A DNA stretch of 64,000 nucleotides from Aliihoeflea sp. 2WW (GTDB taxonomy: Bacteria; Pseudomonadota; Alphaproteobacteria; Rhizobiales; Rhizobiaceae). A program made the translations under genes and the position numbers. The notes under the pieces were generated by a model that had not been told where the DNA came from, made no database searches, and was given only the letters and a program-made list of their open reading frames with translations. Positions 10,637 through 19,943 of this stretch are shown piece by piece. The number at the start of each line of letters is the position of its first letter. The first letter of the stretch is position 1. The stretch spans positions 197,459 through 261,458 of the forward strand of contig NZ_AYOD01000001.1 of the NCBI RefSeq assembly GCF_000497755.1, written 5' to 3'.

Positions 10637-13600
10637 ATGACCGCCAGCCCGACCAGCGCTGTTTCGAACCGCTTTGTCCATCTTCGGGTCCATTCGGCCT
10701 ATTCGCTCCTCGAAGGCGCGCTGCCGGTCGGCAAGATCGTCGGCCACGCGGTCAAGGACCAGGCGCCGGCCATCGGCATTGCCGATACCAACAATCTCTT
10801 CGGCGCGCTCGAATTCGCGCAGAAGGCGGTCAAGGACGGCGTGCAGCCCATCGTCGGCTGCCAGATCGACGTCAATTTCGGCGACGCGCAGGATAATGGC
10901 CGCAACGCGCGCAAGCACGATCGCGGGCTGACGCCGCTGGTGCTGATCGCGGCGAACGAGCGCGGCTACGCCAATCTGGTCGACCTCGTCTCGAAATCCT
11001 ATCTCGACGTGCCGGCCGGCGAACCCGTCCAGGTGCTCGCCGAGTGGCTGCCGGAGCGCAGCGAGGGCATTATCTGCCTCACCGGCAGCGACCGTGGCCC
11101 GATCGGCGCGGCGCTCAAGGCCGAGCAGCCGGGGCTCGCCGAACAGCGCATTCTCCAGTTGAAGGACTGGTACGGCGACCGCCTCTATGTCGAGCTTCAG
11201 CGCCCCACAGGCTACGACCGCGTGCTGGAAGCGGCGACCATCGAACTCGCCTACGCGCACGATTTGCCGCTCGTCGCCACCAACGAGGCCTTCTTCCCCG
11301 CCGCCTCCGACTACGACGCCCATGACGCGCTGATGGCGATCGCGGAGGGCTCCGTCGTCGCCGTCGACGAGCGCCGCCGGCTGACGCCCGACCACTTCCT
11401 GCGCACGCAAAAGGAGATGGCTGCGCTTTTCGCCGATCTCCCGGAAGCGCTCGCATCGACCGTCGAGATCGCCCGGCGCTGCTCCTACTATCCGAGGACG
11501 CGCGACCCCATCCTGCCGCGCTTCACCGGCAATGATGCGGCCGACGCCGATGCCGCGCTCCAGGCGGAAGCCGACGAACTCGCCCGCCAGGCACGCGAAG
11601 GCCTCGACGCGCGCCTTGCCGCGCACGGCCCCACCAAGGGCTATACGGTCGAGCAATATCGCGAACGGCTGGAATTCGAGATCGGCATCATCACGCGGAT
11701 GAAGTTTCCCGGCTACTTCCTGATCGTCGCGGACTTCATCAAATGGGGCAAGGCGCAAGGGATTCCGGTCGGCCCCGGCCGCGGCTCGGGCGCAGGGTCG
11801 CTGGTCGCCTATGCGCTGACGATCACCGACGTCGATCCGCTGCGCTTCTCGCTCCTCTTCGAGCGCTTCCTCAATCCCGAGCGCGTGTCGATGCCCGATT
11901 TCGACATCGACTTCTGCCAGGACCGGCGCGAGGAGGTGATCCGCTACGTGCAGGGCAAGTACGGGCGCGAGCAGGTCGGCCAGATCATCACCTTCGGAAC
12001 GCTGCAGGCCCGCGCCGTGCTGCGCGACGTCGGCCGCGTCCTCCAGATGCCCTACGGCCAGGTCGATCGGCTGTGCAAGATGGTGCCGGCCAATCCCGCC
12101 AATCCGGTCAAGCTCAAGGATGCCATCGAGGGCGAGCCGCGCTTTGCCGAGGAGGTCGAGAAGGAGCCGATCGTCCAGAACCTCCTCGACATCGCGATGA
12201 AGCTCGAAGGCCTCTACCGCCACGCCTCGACGCACGCCGCCGGCATCGTCATCGGCGACCGGCCGCTCTGGCAACTCGTGCCGATGTACCGCGATCCGCG
12301 CTCCGACATGCCGGTCACCCAGTTCAACATGAAATGGGTCGAGCAGGCGGGGCTGGTGAAGTTCGACTTCCTCGGCCTCAAGACGCTGACCGTGTTGCAG
12401 ACCGCGGTCGACCTCATCAAGCGGCGCGGCGTCGACATCGACCTTGCGACCATCCCGCTCGACGACGAGAAGACCTACGCCATGCTCTCGCGCGGCGAAA
12501 CGGTCGGCGTGTTCCAGGTGGAATCTGCCGGCATGCGCAAGGCGCTGGTCGGCATGAAGCCGGACTGCATCGAGGACATCATTGCGCTCGTCGCGCTCTA
12601 TCGCCCCGGCCCGATGGAGAACATCCCGACCTACAACGCCCGCAAGCATGGCGAGGAGGAGATCGAGTCGATCCATCCGAAGATCGACCACCTGGTGAAA
12701 GAGACCCAAGGCGTCATCGTCTACCAGGAACAGGTGATGCAGATCGCGCAGGAGCTGTCCGGCTATTCGCTCGGCGAGGCCGATCTCCTTCGCCGCGCCA
12801 TGGGCAAGAAAATCCGCGCCGAGATGGACAAGCAGCGCGTGCGCTTCGTCGACGGCGCGATGGAGCGCGGCGTCGGCAAGTCGCAGGCCAATTTCATCTT
12901 CGACCTGCTCGCCAAGTTCGCCGACTACGGCTTCAACAAGTCGCACGCCGCCGCCTACGCCATCGTCTCCTACCAGACGGCGTATCTGAAGGCGCATTAC
13001 CCGACCGAATTCCTCGCCGCGTCGATGACGTACGACATGAACAACACCGAAAAACTGTCTGATTTCAGACAGGATGCGATGCGGCTCGGCATCGAAGTCG
13101 TGCCGCCGTCGGTGATGACGAGCCACCGCCCGTTCGAGGTCGGCGAAAAGAAGATCTTCTACGCCCTCGCCGCCATCAAGGGCGTCGGCGAGGGCGCGGT
13201 CGACCACATCGTGGCGCTGCGCAAGGAGAAGTCGTTCGAGAGCCTCGAGGATTTCTGCTCGCGCATCGACCCCAAGATCGTCGGCAAACGCGTCTTCGAA
13301 AGCCTGATCGCCGCCGGCGCCTTCGACTGTTTCGGCCATGACCGCGCGGCACTTGCCTCCGGGCTCGACAGGATGATGGGGCTCGCCGCGCGCGCCAGCG
13401 ACAATGCCGCGTCGGGCCAGACCGACATTTTCGGTCAGGCGCTCGGCGCCGAGCCGGAAAAGCTGCATTTGCCGCTGGCCGAGCCGTGGCTGCCGGCCGA
13501 TCGCCTGCACCGCGAGTTCAACGCCGTCGGCTTCTACCTCTCGGCCCATCCGCTCGACGAATACAAGAAGACGCTCGAAAAGCTGCGCGTGCAGGGCTGG

Positions 13601-14113
13601 GCGGAGTTCCAGGCCGCCGTCAAGCGCGGAGCATCGGCCGGACGGCTCGCCGGCACGATCACCTCGCGGCAGGAGCGTCGCACCAAGACCGGCAACAAGA
13701 TGGGCATCATCATGCTGTCCGATGCCACCGGTCAATACGAGGCCGTGCTCTTCTCCGAGATGCTGGCGCAATACCGCGACCTTCTCGAGCCCGGCAAGTC
13801 CGTCGTCGTGACCGTCGCGGCCGAAAACCGTCCCGAAGGCGTCAATCTGCGCGTCCAGACGATGGCGTCGCTGGAAGAGGAGGCCAGCCGCATCCAGAAG
13901 GCGCTGCGCATTTTCCTGCGCGATCCGTCGCCGCTGTCGACACTGACCGGTCAGTTGTCGCAGCGCGGCGAAGGGCAGGTCAGCTTCGTCGTCATCCGCG
14001 AAGGCGGGCAGGGCGAAATCGAGGTCGAGCTTCCCGACCGCTACCGCCTGTCGCCGCAGATCGCCTCGGCGATGAAGGCCGTTCCCGGCGTCGTCGACGT
14101 CGAACTCGTCTGA
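10637..14113 (+). CDS. dnaE: DNA polymerase III alpha subunit
   Basis: Replicative polymerase catalytic subunit, 1158 residues, matching the usual DnaE1 length. N-terminal PHP domain begins FVHLRVHSAYSLLEGAL. The palm contains GPGRGSGAGSLVAYAL and the metal-binding PDFDIDFC (Asp 421 and 423). Later blocks: QVESAGMRKAL, ALYRPGPMENIPTY, VYQEQVMQIAQ and the fingers motif FNKSHAAAYA; the C-terminus carries an OB-fold region. The start at 10637 (MTASPTSAVSNRF) is chosen because homology begins just after it; a frame from 10496 would overlap the channel gene. Clear start-site SD is weak (GAAAG). Confidence 0.97.
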   Translation: MTASPTSAVSNRFVHLRVHSAYSLLEGALPVGKIVGHAVKDQAPAIGIADTNNLFGALEFAQKAVKDGVQPIVGCQIDVNFGDAQDNGRNARKHDRGLTPLVLIAANERGYANLVDLVSKSYLDVPAGEPVQVLAEWLPERSEGIICLTGSDRGPIGAALKAEQPGLAEQRILQLKDWYGDRLYVELQRPTGYDRVLEAATIELAYAHDLPLVATNEAFFPAASDYDAHDALMAIAEGSVVAVDERRRLTPDHFLRTQKEMAALFADLPEALASTVEIARRCSYYPRTRDPILPRFTGNDAADADAALQAEADELARQAREGLDARLAAHGPTKGYTVEQYRERLEFEIGIITRMKFPGYFLIVADFIKWGKAQGIPVGPGRGSGAGSLVAYALTITDVDPLRFSLLFERFLNPERVSMPDFDIDFCQDRREEVIRYVQGKYGREQVGQIITFGTLQARAVLRDVGRVLQMPYGQVDRLCKMVPANPANPVKLKDAIEGEPRFAEEVEKEPIVQNLLDIAMKLEGLYRHASTHAAGIVIGDRPLWQLVPMYRDPRSDMPVTQFNMKWVEQAGLVKFDFLGLKTLTVLQTAVDLIKRRGVDIDLATIPLDDEKTYAMLSRGETVGVFQVESAGMRKALVGMKPDCIEDIIALVALYRPGPMENIPTYNARKHGEEEIESIHPKIDHLVKETQGVIVYQEQVMQIAQELSGYSLGEADLLRRAMGKKIRAEMDKQRVRFVDGAMERGVGKSQANFIFDLLAKFADYGFNKSHAAAYAIVSYQTAYLKAHYPTEFLAASMTYDMNNTEKLSDFRQDAMRLGIEVVPPSVMTSHRPFEVGEKKIFYALAAIKGVGEGAVDHIVALRKEKSFESLEDFCSRIDPKIVGKRVFESLIAAGAFDCFGHDRAALASGLDRMMGLAARASDNAASGQTDIFGQALGAEPEKLHLPLAEPWLPADRLHREFNAVGFYLSAHPLDEYKKTLEKLRVQGWAEFQAAVKRGASAGRLAGTITSRQERRTKTGNKMGIIMLSDATGQYEAVLFSEMLAQYRDLLEPGKSVVVTVAAENRPEGVNLRVQTMASLEEEASRIQKALRIFLRDPSPLSTLTGQLSQRGEGQVSFVVIREGGQGEIEVELPDRYRLSPQIASAMKAVPGVVDVELV

Positions 14114-14225
14114 CGATCCATCACGGACCATGTACTTGCGTCATGGGAATTGTGGCCTTCCAGGATCGAAAGGCCGGATTTCGCGCGTTCTGTCTCCGAC
14201 GAAGCTCAAATTCGAAAGGATAGAC

Positions 14226-14717
14226 ATGCGCGCCTTGTCCGCACTCATCGTCGCGGCGGCCATGACGGCTGCAGTACCGGCCCACGCATCGGAAGCCGAA
14301 TTCCTCGAAACGCTTGAGGGCAACTGGGCCGGCAGCGGCTCCATTCGCCTGAAGCCGGATCAGGAGCCGGTCAACGTCAATTGCGACCTGTCCTCCGACG
14401 CGTCGGCAGAGCGGCTGTCCATGGACGGAAACTGCAACGCGATGATCGTCATGTCGCGCGCGATCGGCGCCGACCTTTCGGTCGACGGCGAGACCTATTC
14501 GGGCACCTATACCGGCTCGCCGCGCGGGCCTGCCAGCCTGTCGGGCAACCGCAGCGGCGACACGGTCAATCTCGCCGTCGCATGGCCCGAGACGGGCCGC
14601 GAGGCGAGCATGCAGCTTTCCTCCTCCGGCAATGCCCTGCAGATCGTCACGACCGAGGCCCATCCCGAGACGGGCGAGCCCGTCGTCACCGCGCAGCTTT
14701 CCTTCGAGCGACAGTAG
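14226..14717 (+). CDS. Exported hypothetical protein
   Basis: 163 residues. A signal peptide (MRALSALIVAAAMTAAVPAHA) with a cleavage site after AHA sends the product to the periplasm. The mature part is about 140 residues, Gly/Ser-rich and probably all beta, with two cysteines (NCDL, GNCN) that could form a disulfide. ATG 14226 has AAAGGA six bases upstream. No family recognised. It lies between dnaE and the convergent dinB, with three bases between stop codons. Confidence 0.8.
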   Translation: MRALSALIVAAAMTAAVPAHASEAEFLETLEGNWAGSGSIRLKPDQEPVNVNCDLSSDASAERLSMDGNCNAMIVMSRAIGADLSVDGETYSGTYTGSPRGPASLSGNRSGDTVNLAVAWPETGREASMQLSSSGNALQIVTTEAHPETGEPVVTAQLSFERQ

Positions 14718-14720
14718 TAG

Positions 14721-16031
14721 TCAGTTCGCTCTCGGCGGCCGCCCGTTGCGCGGCCGCCCGAACGTGTAGCCCGTCTCGACGATCGTATTGCCGAATTTTT
14801 CCCGCAGCCGGTCCATCGCGCCTTCCGCCTTCGCGGCTTTCGCTCCGCGCAGATCGACGAGGTCGGGTGGATCGGCTCGCGCGGCGTCCGCCAACTCGCT
14901 GACGCCGATGCCGAGCAGGCGGAACCGGGTGCCGTCGAGTTCGTGCTTCAGCATTTCGAGGCCGGTCTGGAAAATCCGCTCGGCGAGTTGGGTCGGGTCC
15001 GCCAGCGCGCGGTTGCGTGTGCGGGTCTTGAAGTCGGTCGTCTTCAGCTTCAGGACGACGGTCCGTCCCGCGATCTGATGGCTTTTCAGCCGCCGCGACA
15101 CCTTTTCGCTCAGCGCACGCAGCACCGGAACGAGATCTTCGCTGCGCGACAGGTCGACATCGAATGTCGTCTCCGCCGATACGCTCTTCGCCTCCCGGTC
15201 GGCCGAGACGCGCCGCACGTCCTCGCCGCGCGAGAGGTGGAAAAGCCGGTCGCCCATCGTTCCGTAGCGCTTCAGGAGATCGCCGCGCTCCATCTTCTGC
15301 AACTGCCCGATGGTGCGCACGCCGTCGCGCTCCAGTACGGCCTCGAACGCCTTGCCGACGCCCCAGATCATCGAGACCGGCTGTCCCGCGAGGAATTCGA
15401 GCGCCTCCGCCTCGCCGATGACCGCAAAGCCCCGCGGCTTCCTCAAGTCCGAGGCGACCTTTGCTAGAAACTTGCAGTAGGAGAGCCCGACCGAGACCGA
15501 AATGCCGATCTCCCGCTCCACCGACAGCGCAAATTGCCCAAGCACCAGCGCAGGCGGGCGCCCGTGCAGCATTTCGGTGCCGCCGAGGTCGAGAAAGGCC
15601 TCGTCGATCGAGAGAGGTTCAACCAGCGGCGTCAGCGCTTCCATCATCTGGCGCACCTCGCGTCCGACGCGCACATATTTGTCCATGTCCGGCTTGATCA
15701 CCACGGCCTCCGGGCAGGCCTGCAGCGCCTTGAACATCGGCATCGCGGAGCGCACACCCTTGATGCGCGCAATGTAGCAGGCGGTGGAGACGACGCCGCG
15801 CGTTCCGCCGCCGATGATCACCGGCTTGTCGCGAAGCGCCGGATTGTCCCGTTTTTCCACCGCCGCATAGAATGCGTCGCAGTCGATATGTGCCAGATGC
15901 AGCGCATAAAGCTCATCATGACGCACGATGCGCGGGCTGCCACAGGCATCGCAGCGCGGTGCATTCCCGCGCTGAAGCGTCAGGCAATCGCGGCAGAATC
16001 CATGAGACGGATGATTGACAGTCGGGCGCAT
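14721..16031 (-). CDS. dinB: DNA polymerase IV (Y-family, error-prone), with N-terminal zinc-finger-like extension
   Basis: Translesion DNA polymerase, about 436 residues. The N-terminus carries [18 protein letters not shown], a CxxC...CxxC zinc-ribbon-like extension seen in rhizobial DinB proteins. Then the catalytic palm [15 protein letters not shown], the second metal site SIDEAFLDL, and the HhH region [18 protein letters not shown] followed by the little-finger domain. ATG 16031 is preferred: an earlier ATG at 16043 lies inside a LexA box (16038-16052). No Shine-Dalgarno is visible, suggesting a leaderless or very short-leader mRNA. Expected to be SOS-induced. A frame extending to 16502 lacks family sequence. 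Confidence 0.93.
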   Translation of the reverse strand: MRPTVNHPSHGFCRDCLTLQRGNAPRCDACGSPRIVRHDELYALHLAHIDCDAFYAAVEKRDNPALRDKPVIIGGGTRGVVSTACYIARIKGVRSAMPMFKALQACPEAVVIKPDMDKYVRVGREVRQMMEALTPLVEPLSIDEAFLDLGGTEMLHGRPPALVLGQFALSVEREIGISVSVGLSYCKFLAKVASDLRKPRGFAVIGEAEALEFLAGQPVSMIWGVGKAFEAVLERDGVRTIGQLQKMERGDLLKRYGTMGDRLFHLSRGEDVRRVSADREAKSVSAETTFDVDLSRSEDLVPVLRALSEKVSRRLKSHQIAGRTVVLKLKTTDFKTRTRNRALADPTQLAERIFQTGLEMLKHELDGTRFRLLGIGVSELADAARADPPDLVDLRGAKAAKAEGAMDRLREKFGNTIVETGYTFGRPRNGRPPRAN

Positions 16032-16037
16032 CGATGT

Positions 16038-16052
16038 GAACATAAAGTGAAC
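16038..16052 (-). promoter_or_regulatory. LexA (SOS) box GTTC-N7-GTTC upstream of dinB
   Basis: On the minus strand the sequence GTTC-ACTTTAT-GTTC ends six bases before the preferred dinB ATG. It is an exact match to the direct-repeat LexA operator of alphaproteobacteria. Its location over the presumed dinB promoter supports damage-inducible control. The divergent acetyltransferase starts 73 bases away and might share the control. Confidence 0.85.
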
Positions 16053-16124
16053 AAATATCGTAGGACGATGCGCAGAGCGCCGCAAGCGAATTGCGTGTCC
16101 TTGCACCGGCAGAAAGGCACTGGA

Positions 16125-16709
16125 ATGGACACCGACATCCTTCCCTTGACGCCGGAGCGCTGGCCGGCCTTCGAAGACCTCTTCGGCAGGCAGGGCGCGT
16201 GTTATGGCTGCTGGTGCGTCCACTTCCGGCTGCCGCCCGCCGCGCGGCGGGTCAACGACCGCGAGGCGAACAAGGCGTTCATGAAGAGGCGGATCGAGGA
16301 CGGCCCGCCGCCGGGCCTGCTGGCGTTCGACAATGGCCGCGCCGTCGGCTGGATGCAGATCGGTCCGCGGGCCGACGTGCCGGAGTGGAACAACAAGGGC
16401 AGGGCATCCGCGCCGCTCGATGTCGATCCTGCGGACGCGGCGGCATGGGCGATCTCCTGCTTCTTCCTGCGCTCGTCCGCCCGCGGCAAGGGCTTGACGC
16501 ATCGGCTGGTCGCGGCCGGGCTCGACTTCGCCCGCCAGAACGGCGCCCGTCTCGTCGAGGCCTGCCCGATCCGGCAGTCGAAGGATTCGCGGTCGATCGG
16601 CCTTTTCGTCGGCTCGGCCCGTGTCTTCGAACAGGCGGGTTTCGAAACGGTCGCCGAGCGCAAGGAAGGCCGTCCCCTGATGCGCTACGCGCTCACCCCC
16701 GCGTCGTGA
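16125..16709 (+). CDS. GNAT-family N-acetyltransferase
   Basis: 194 residues. Acetyl-CoA binding region [21 protein letters not shown] with the R-x-x-G-x-G type loop, preceded by the beta strand AISCFFL. The N-terminus has an unusual cysteine/aromatic cluster [11 protein letters not shown] found in one GNAT subgroup. ATG 16125 has AGAAAGG seven bases upstream. Divergent from dinB, so it may share the SOS control region, but nothing else links it to DNA repair. Its last 25 bases overlap the convergent HAD-like gene. Substrate unknown. Confidence 0.88.
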   Translation: MDTDILPLTPERWPAFEDLFGRQGACYGCWCVHFRLPPAARRVNDREANKAFMKRRIEDGPPPGLLAFDNGRAVGWMQIGPRADVPEWNNKGRASAPLDVDPADAAAWAISCFFLRSSARGKGLTHRLVAAGLDFARQNGARLVEACPIRQSKDSRSIGLFVGSARVFEQAGFETVAERKEGRPLMRYALTPAS

Positions 16710-17365
16710 CCGCCGATCCCGAGCGCACGCTCGATCATCGGCAGCGCCTCGGCCCAGTCATGGACGACGATTGCGAATTCGGGCGGAGGCGGCATCAACT
16801 CGCGCAGGCTGTTGTCAGCCATCAGATGGAACAGCGCCGCATCCGGCACGCTCTCATGCGCCGAGATCAGGTTGCGCGGCTGGTCGTCGACAAAGGCGAC
16901 CGGACGGAGCGTCTCGCCCCGCAGCCGCGCGACGGCCGGACCCTTCGCCATCTCGGTCGTCAGCAGCGGGTAGGGCAGGCCGAGCGCGTCGAGGTGGCGG
17001 CGGCGCGCATCACGGAAGCGGTGCGGCATTGCTGTCAAGAGCACGATCTCCGCGCGTCGTGCGATCTGCGCCATGGCATCGGCAGCGCCGTCCGTCACGG
17101 TCTGCCAGTCGGCCTGGCCGTGGAAGAAATCGTCGACCAGCGTACGTACATGCTCGATTTCGGCGACGTTGCCGTTCTCGACATGGAAGATGTTGCCATG
17201 CAGCGCGAAGCTGTCGAGCCTGAGGTCAAAACCCTTCGACTTGAGATAGCGCGGGAACGGCTTGATGAAGTCGAGGATGACGTCGTCGACGTCGAGGATC
17301 AGCAGCGGCCGGTCGTCGGCCGCCAGTTCTTCGATCTGGCGCAGTGTTTCCGGATCGTCGCTCAT
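16685..17365 (-). CDS. HAD-superfamily-like protein
   Basis: 226 residues. Motif [14 protein letters not shown] has the DxD of haloacid-dehalogenase phosphatases; motif II may be the Thr in [10 protein letters not shown]; motif III lysine is less clear, and motif IV is [10 protein letters not shown]. The arrangement suggests a hydrolase of the 5'-nucleotidase/HAD type, but the substrate cannot be assigned. Start codon overlaps the stop of the DUF3572 gene as ATGA, so they form an operon. Tail-to-tail overlap of 25 bases with the acetyltransferase. Confidence 0.82.
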   Translation of the reverse strand: MSDDPETLRQIEELAADDRPLLILDVDDVILDFIKPFPRYLKSKGFDLRLDSFALHGNIFHVENGNVAEIEHVRTLVDDFFHGQADWQTVTDGAADAMAQIARRAEIVLLTAMPHRFRDARRRHLDALGLPYPLLTTEMAKGPAVARLRGETLRPVAFVDDQPRNLISAHESVPDAALFHLMADNSLRELMPPPPEFAIVVHDWAEALPMIERALGIGGHDAGVSA

Positions 17366-17688
17366 GAGGAAATCTCGTATCCGTCTTCGCCGGCCGGGAG
17401 CGCGCGCATCGCACGGCCGACATCCTGCGGCGCGATGCCGCTCGCCTCGGAAAATTTCATCAGCGTCGGCTCATGCGCCAGGATGAACTGCAGCACGCCT
17501 GCGAGAAAGCCCGGCTCGCCCGCCGCGCGGCGGATGTCGTGTGCGGCGATGCCGGTCAGATCGAGAAAGCGGGGCAAGAGTTCCGGATCGCCGGCGATGA
17601 AGCCCAGCGCCTGGATGGCAATGCCATCGGCCGCTTCCCGCGCCAGCTTCTTGTCGCTGCGCCCCGAATCCGACATGGTCCTGATCAT
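17362..17688 (-). CDS. DUF3572 family protein
   Basis: 108 residues, all-helical. The stretch IAIQALGFIAGDPELLPRF followed by DIRRAAGEPGFLAGVL is characteristic of DUF3572, a family restricted mainly to alphaproteobacteria and of unknown function. Alternative start at 17676 (MSDSGRSDKK) has AGGA closer to it and may be the real one. First gene of a two-gene unit with the HAD-like protein. Confidence 0.85.
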   Translation of the reverse strand: MIRTMSDSGRSDKKLAREAADGIAIQALGFIAGDPELLPRFLDLTGIAAHDIRRAAGEPGFLAGVLQFILAHEPTLMKFSEASGIAPQDVGRAMRALPAGEDGYEISS

Positions 17689-17827
17689 GCGGCTGGGTTA
17701 GCCTGCACCATCCTTGCGATCAAGCATCGCGCGATGACTTGTTTCAAGAGTTTGCGTTTCGTCAATCAAATCACGCTAACATTTCGGCGGGGTCGAAACC
17801 GTTCGGCGCCTGGACTGTCGAGGACTT

Positions 17828-18199
17828 ATGACCAAGAAGGTGATGATCGTCGAGGACAATGAGCTCAACATGAAGCTCTTTCGCGACCTCATCGAAGCGT
17901 CGGGCTACGAGACCGTGCGCACGCGCAACGGGCTCGAAGCACTCGACCTTGCGCGCGAGCATCGTCCGGACCTGATCCTGATGGACATTCAGCTTCCCGA
18001 GGTTTCGGGGCTGGAGGTCACCAAATGGCTGAAGGACGACGACGATCTTCGCTCGATCCCGGTCATCGCGGTGACGGCCTTCGCCATGAAGGGGGACGAG
18101 GAGCGTATCCGGCAGGGCGGCTGCGAGGCCTATATCTCGAAGCCGATCTCGGTCGCGCGCTTCATCGAGACGATCAAGTCCTATCTGGGCGATGCGTGA
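17828..18199 (+). CDS. divK: Single-domain response regulator DivK
   Basis: 123-residue CheY-like receiver with no output domain. Phospho-acceptor Asp53 ([12 protein letters not shown]), acidic pocket VEDNE, switch Thr/Ala in [12 protein letters not shown] and Lys in ISKPIS are all present. Being directly followed by pleD, this is the DivK of the Caulobacter/rhizobial cell-cycle network, where it modulates DivL-CckA-CtrA and is controlled by PleC and DivJ. 33 bases separate it from pleD. Confidence 0.95.
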   Translation: MTKKVMIVEDNELNMKLFRDLIEASGYETVRTRNGLEALDLAREHRPDLILMDIQLPEVSGLEVTKWLKDDDDLRSIPVIAVTAFAMKGDEERIRQGGCEAYISKPISVARFIETIKSYLGDA

Positions 18200-18232
18200 G
18201 AAGCCGGCCGGGCGGCCGGACAAGGGGTTGAA

Positions 18233-19606
18233 ATGACGGCGCGGATACTTGTTGTCGACGACATTCCGGCGAATGTGAAGCTTCTCGAAGCGCGGCTCCT
18301 CGCCGAGTATTTCGAAGTGCTCACCGCCAGCAATGGCCGCGACGCGCTCGAAATCTGCGAGGCGGGCCGCGCCGACGTGGTGCTGCTCGACGTCATGATG
18401 CCCGACATGGACGGGTTCGAGGTCTGCCGCCGCCTGAAGACGGATTCGGCCACCGCCCACATTCCGGTCGTCATGGTCACCGCGCTCGACCAGGCCGCCG
18501 ACCGCGTCCGCGGGCTCGAAGTCGGCGCCGATGACTTCCTGACCAAGCCCGCCAACGACCTCCAGCTCATGACCCGCGTCAAGAGCCTCGTGCGCCTCAA
18601 GATGCTCACCGACGAATTGCGCATGCGCGCCTCGACGACGCGCAATATCGGCATCGAGGAGCTCTTGAAGAAGCGCGACATCTCGGCCGACGCGCCGATC
18701 CGCGCTCTGCTCGTCGATGATCGCGCGTCCTCCGTCGAGCAGATCGAGAAGTATCTGCGCGGCGTCTGCACGCTCGACGTGGTGTCCGATCCGCAGGCAG
18801 CCGTCATCGAGGCGGCCGAGAAGCCCTATGAATGCGTGCTGATTTCCACCGCGCTTGCCGATTACGATCCGCTGCGGCTCTGCTCGCAACTCCGCACGCT
18901 CGACCGCACGCGCTTCCTGCCGATCATCCTGATCGCCGGGCAGGACGAGAACCAGCGCCTCGTACGTGCGCTCGAACTCGGCATCAACGATTACGTCACG
19001 CGGCCCGTCGACCGGCAGGAGCTGATCGCGCGCCTGCGCACGCAGGTCAAGCGCAAGCGCTACAACGACCAGCTCCGCTCCTCGGTGACGCAAACAATCG
19101 AGATGGCGGTGACCGACGGTCTGACCGGCCTTCACAACCGCCGCTATCTCGACAGTCACCTCGCGAGCCTCGCCGCCAAGGCGCGCAGCCGCGGCAAGCC
19201 GCTCTCGGTGCTGATCACCGACATCGACCGCTTCAAGTCGATCAACGACACGCATGGCCACGATGCCGGCGACGACATCCTGCGCGAGTTCGCCATGCGG
19301 CTACGCCAAAGCGTTCGCGGCTTCGATCTTGCCTGCCGCTATGGAGGCGAGGAGTTCGTCATCGTCATGCCGGACACCGATCCGGCGCTGGCCGAAAAGG
19401 TCGCCGAGCGCATCCGCGAGCAGATCGCGCGCAATCCGTTCACCATCGAGCAGGGCGGCAAGACGCTCGAGGTCACGATCTCGGTCGGCGTCGCCTCGCT
19501 GAAGGGCGAGCCGGACACCGCCAGCGACATGATGAAGCGCGCGGATATCGCGCTCTACCAGGCCAAGAATGCCGGCCGTAACCGCGTCGTCGCCAGCGCC
19601 GCCTAG
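18233..19606 (+). CDS. pleD: Response regulator PleD, diguanylate cyclase
   Basis: 457 residues, domain order REC - REC-like - GGDEF. First receiver has Asp53 (VVLLDVMMPDMDGF); the second lacks a comparable aspartate and acts as a dimerisation adaptor in the known protein. GGEEF lies at residues 371-375, preceded by the inhibitory site R362-GF-D365, so both activation by phosphorylation and product inhibition are expected. Makes cyclic di-GMP during the cell-cycle morphological transition. AAGGGG lies five bases before the ATG. Cotranscribed with divK. Confidence 0.96.
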   Translation: MTARILVVDDIPANVKLLEARLLAEYFEVLTASNGRDALEICEAGRADVVLLDVMMPDMDGFEVCRRLKTDSATAHIPVVMVTALDQAADRVRGLEVGADDFLTKPANDLQLMTRVKSLVRLKMLTDELRMRASTTRNIGIEELLKKRDISADAPIRALLVDDRASSVEQIEKYLRGVCTLDVVSDPQAAVIEAAEKPYECVLISTALADYDPLRLCSQLRTLDRTRFLPIILIAGQDENQRLVRALELGINDYVTRPVDRQELIARLRTQVKRKRYNDQLRSSVTQTIEMAVTDGLTGLHNRRYLDSHLASLAAKARSRGKPLSVLITDIDRFKSINDTHGHDAGDDILREFAMRLRQSVRGFDLACRYGGEEFVIVMPDTDPALAEKVAERIREQIARNPFTIEQGGKTLEVTISVGVASLKGEPDTASDMMKRADIALYQAKNAGRNRVVASAA

Positions 19607-19729
19607 TCAAGGCGGCGACTAGACCGTCAAGGCGCTTCGGCGCGCGCGTTTACCTTAATGCGTGACAGTTGCCGTCAAAGTTAAGAAATTATTGATTTTC
19701 CACCGGTCTTGCGCGACTGTGAAGCCATC

Positions 19730-19881
19730 AGGGCAGCAAACGAGGGCACCTGCCCGGCGAGCTACCCCATGATGCTCAGGTCCGCCGCATCTCCTGGGTC
19801 CGTGGGGTCGGCCGGTCGACACTGACACCTTAGTGGCCTCCTCGTACCACTGTCAGCCGTCGGCCGGCCCCTTTCTTTTTT
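19730..19881 (+). ncRNA. Candidate structured small RNA ending in an intrinsic terminator
   Basis: The only gap over 300 bases (19607-19943) contains a structured plus-strand segment. Stem A: GGGCAG (19731) with CTGCCC (19750). Stem B: ACCCCATG (19763) with CGTGGGGT (19801), enclosing CTCAGG/CCTGGG. Stem C: about 11 base pairs, GGCCGGTCGAC (19810-19820) with GTCGGCCGGCC ending at 19869, containing TGACA/TGTCA and GTGG/CCAC and a loop CCTCCTCGTA. A T-rich tract CTTTCTTTTTT follows. The CCUCCU loop could pair with ribosome-binding sites. It could also be just the pleD 3' UTR and terminator; a separate promoter is not clear. Confidence 0.6.
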
Positions 19882-19892
19882 CCCGCCAGAAA

Positions 19893-19920
19893 CGCAAAAC
19901 GCCGCCCGAGGGCGGCGCTT
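19893..19920 (-). terminator. Intrinsic terminator of rpmG
   Basis: On the minus strand, GCGCCGCC-CTC-GGGCGGCG followed by TTTT. GC-rich stem of 7-8 pairs located 24 bases after the rpmG stop. It lies back to back with the plus-strand terminator of the sRNA candidate. Confidence 0.8.
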
Positions 19921-19943
19921 GAAACCGATCAGAAGCTTGAGGC

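Noticed and set aside
10469-14131. 1220-codon open frame on the minus strand opposite dnaE
   Set aside because: Covers dnaE antisense, has His/Arg/Asp/Gly-rich composition typical of GC-rich antisense frames, and no recognisable domain; dnaE is certain.
16032-16502. 157-codon N-terminal extension of dinB
   Set aside because: Overlaps the LexA box and the divergent acetyltransferase; translation has no polymerase similarity and DinB homology starts after 16031.
17771-19261. Minus-strand frame opposite divK-pleD
   Set aside because: Antisense to conserved cell-cycle genes; composition is that of a GC-rich shadow.
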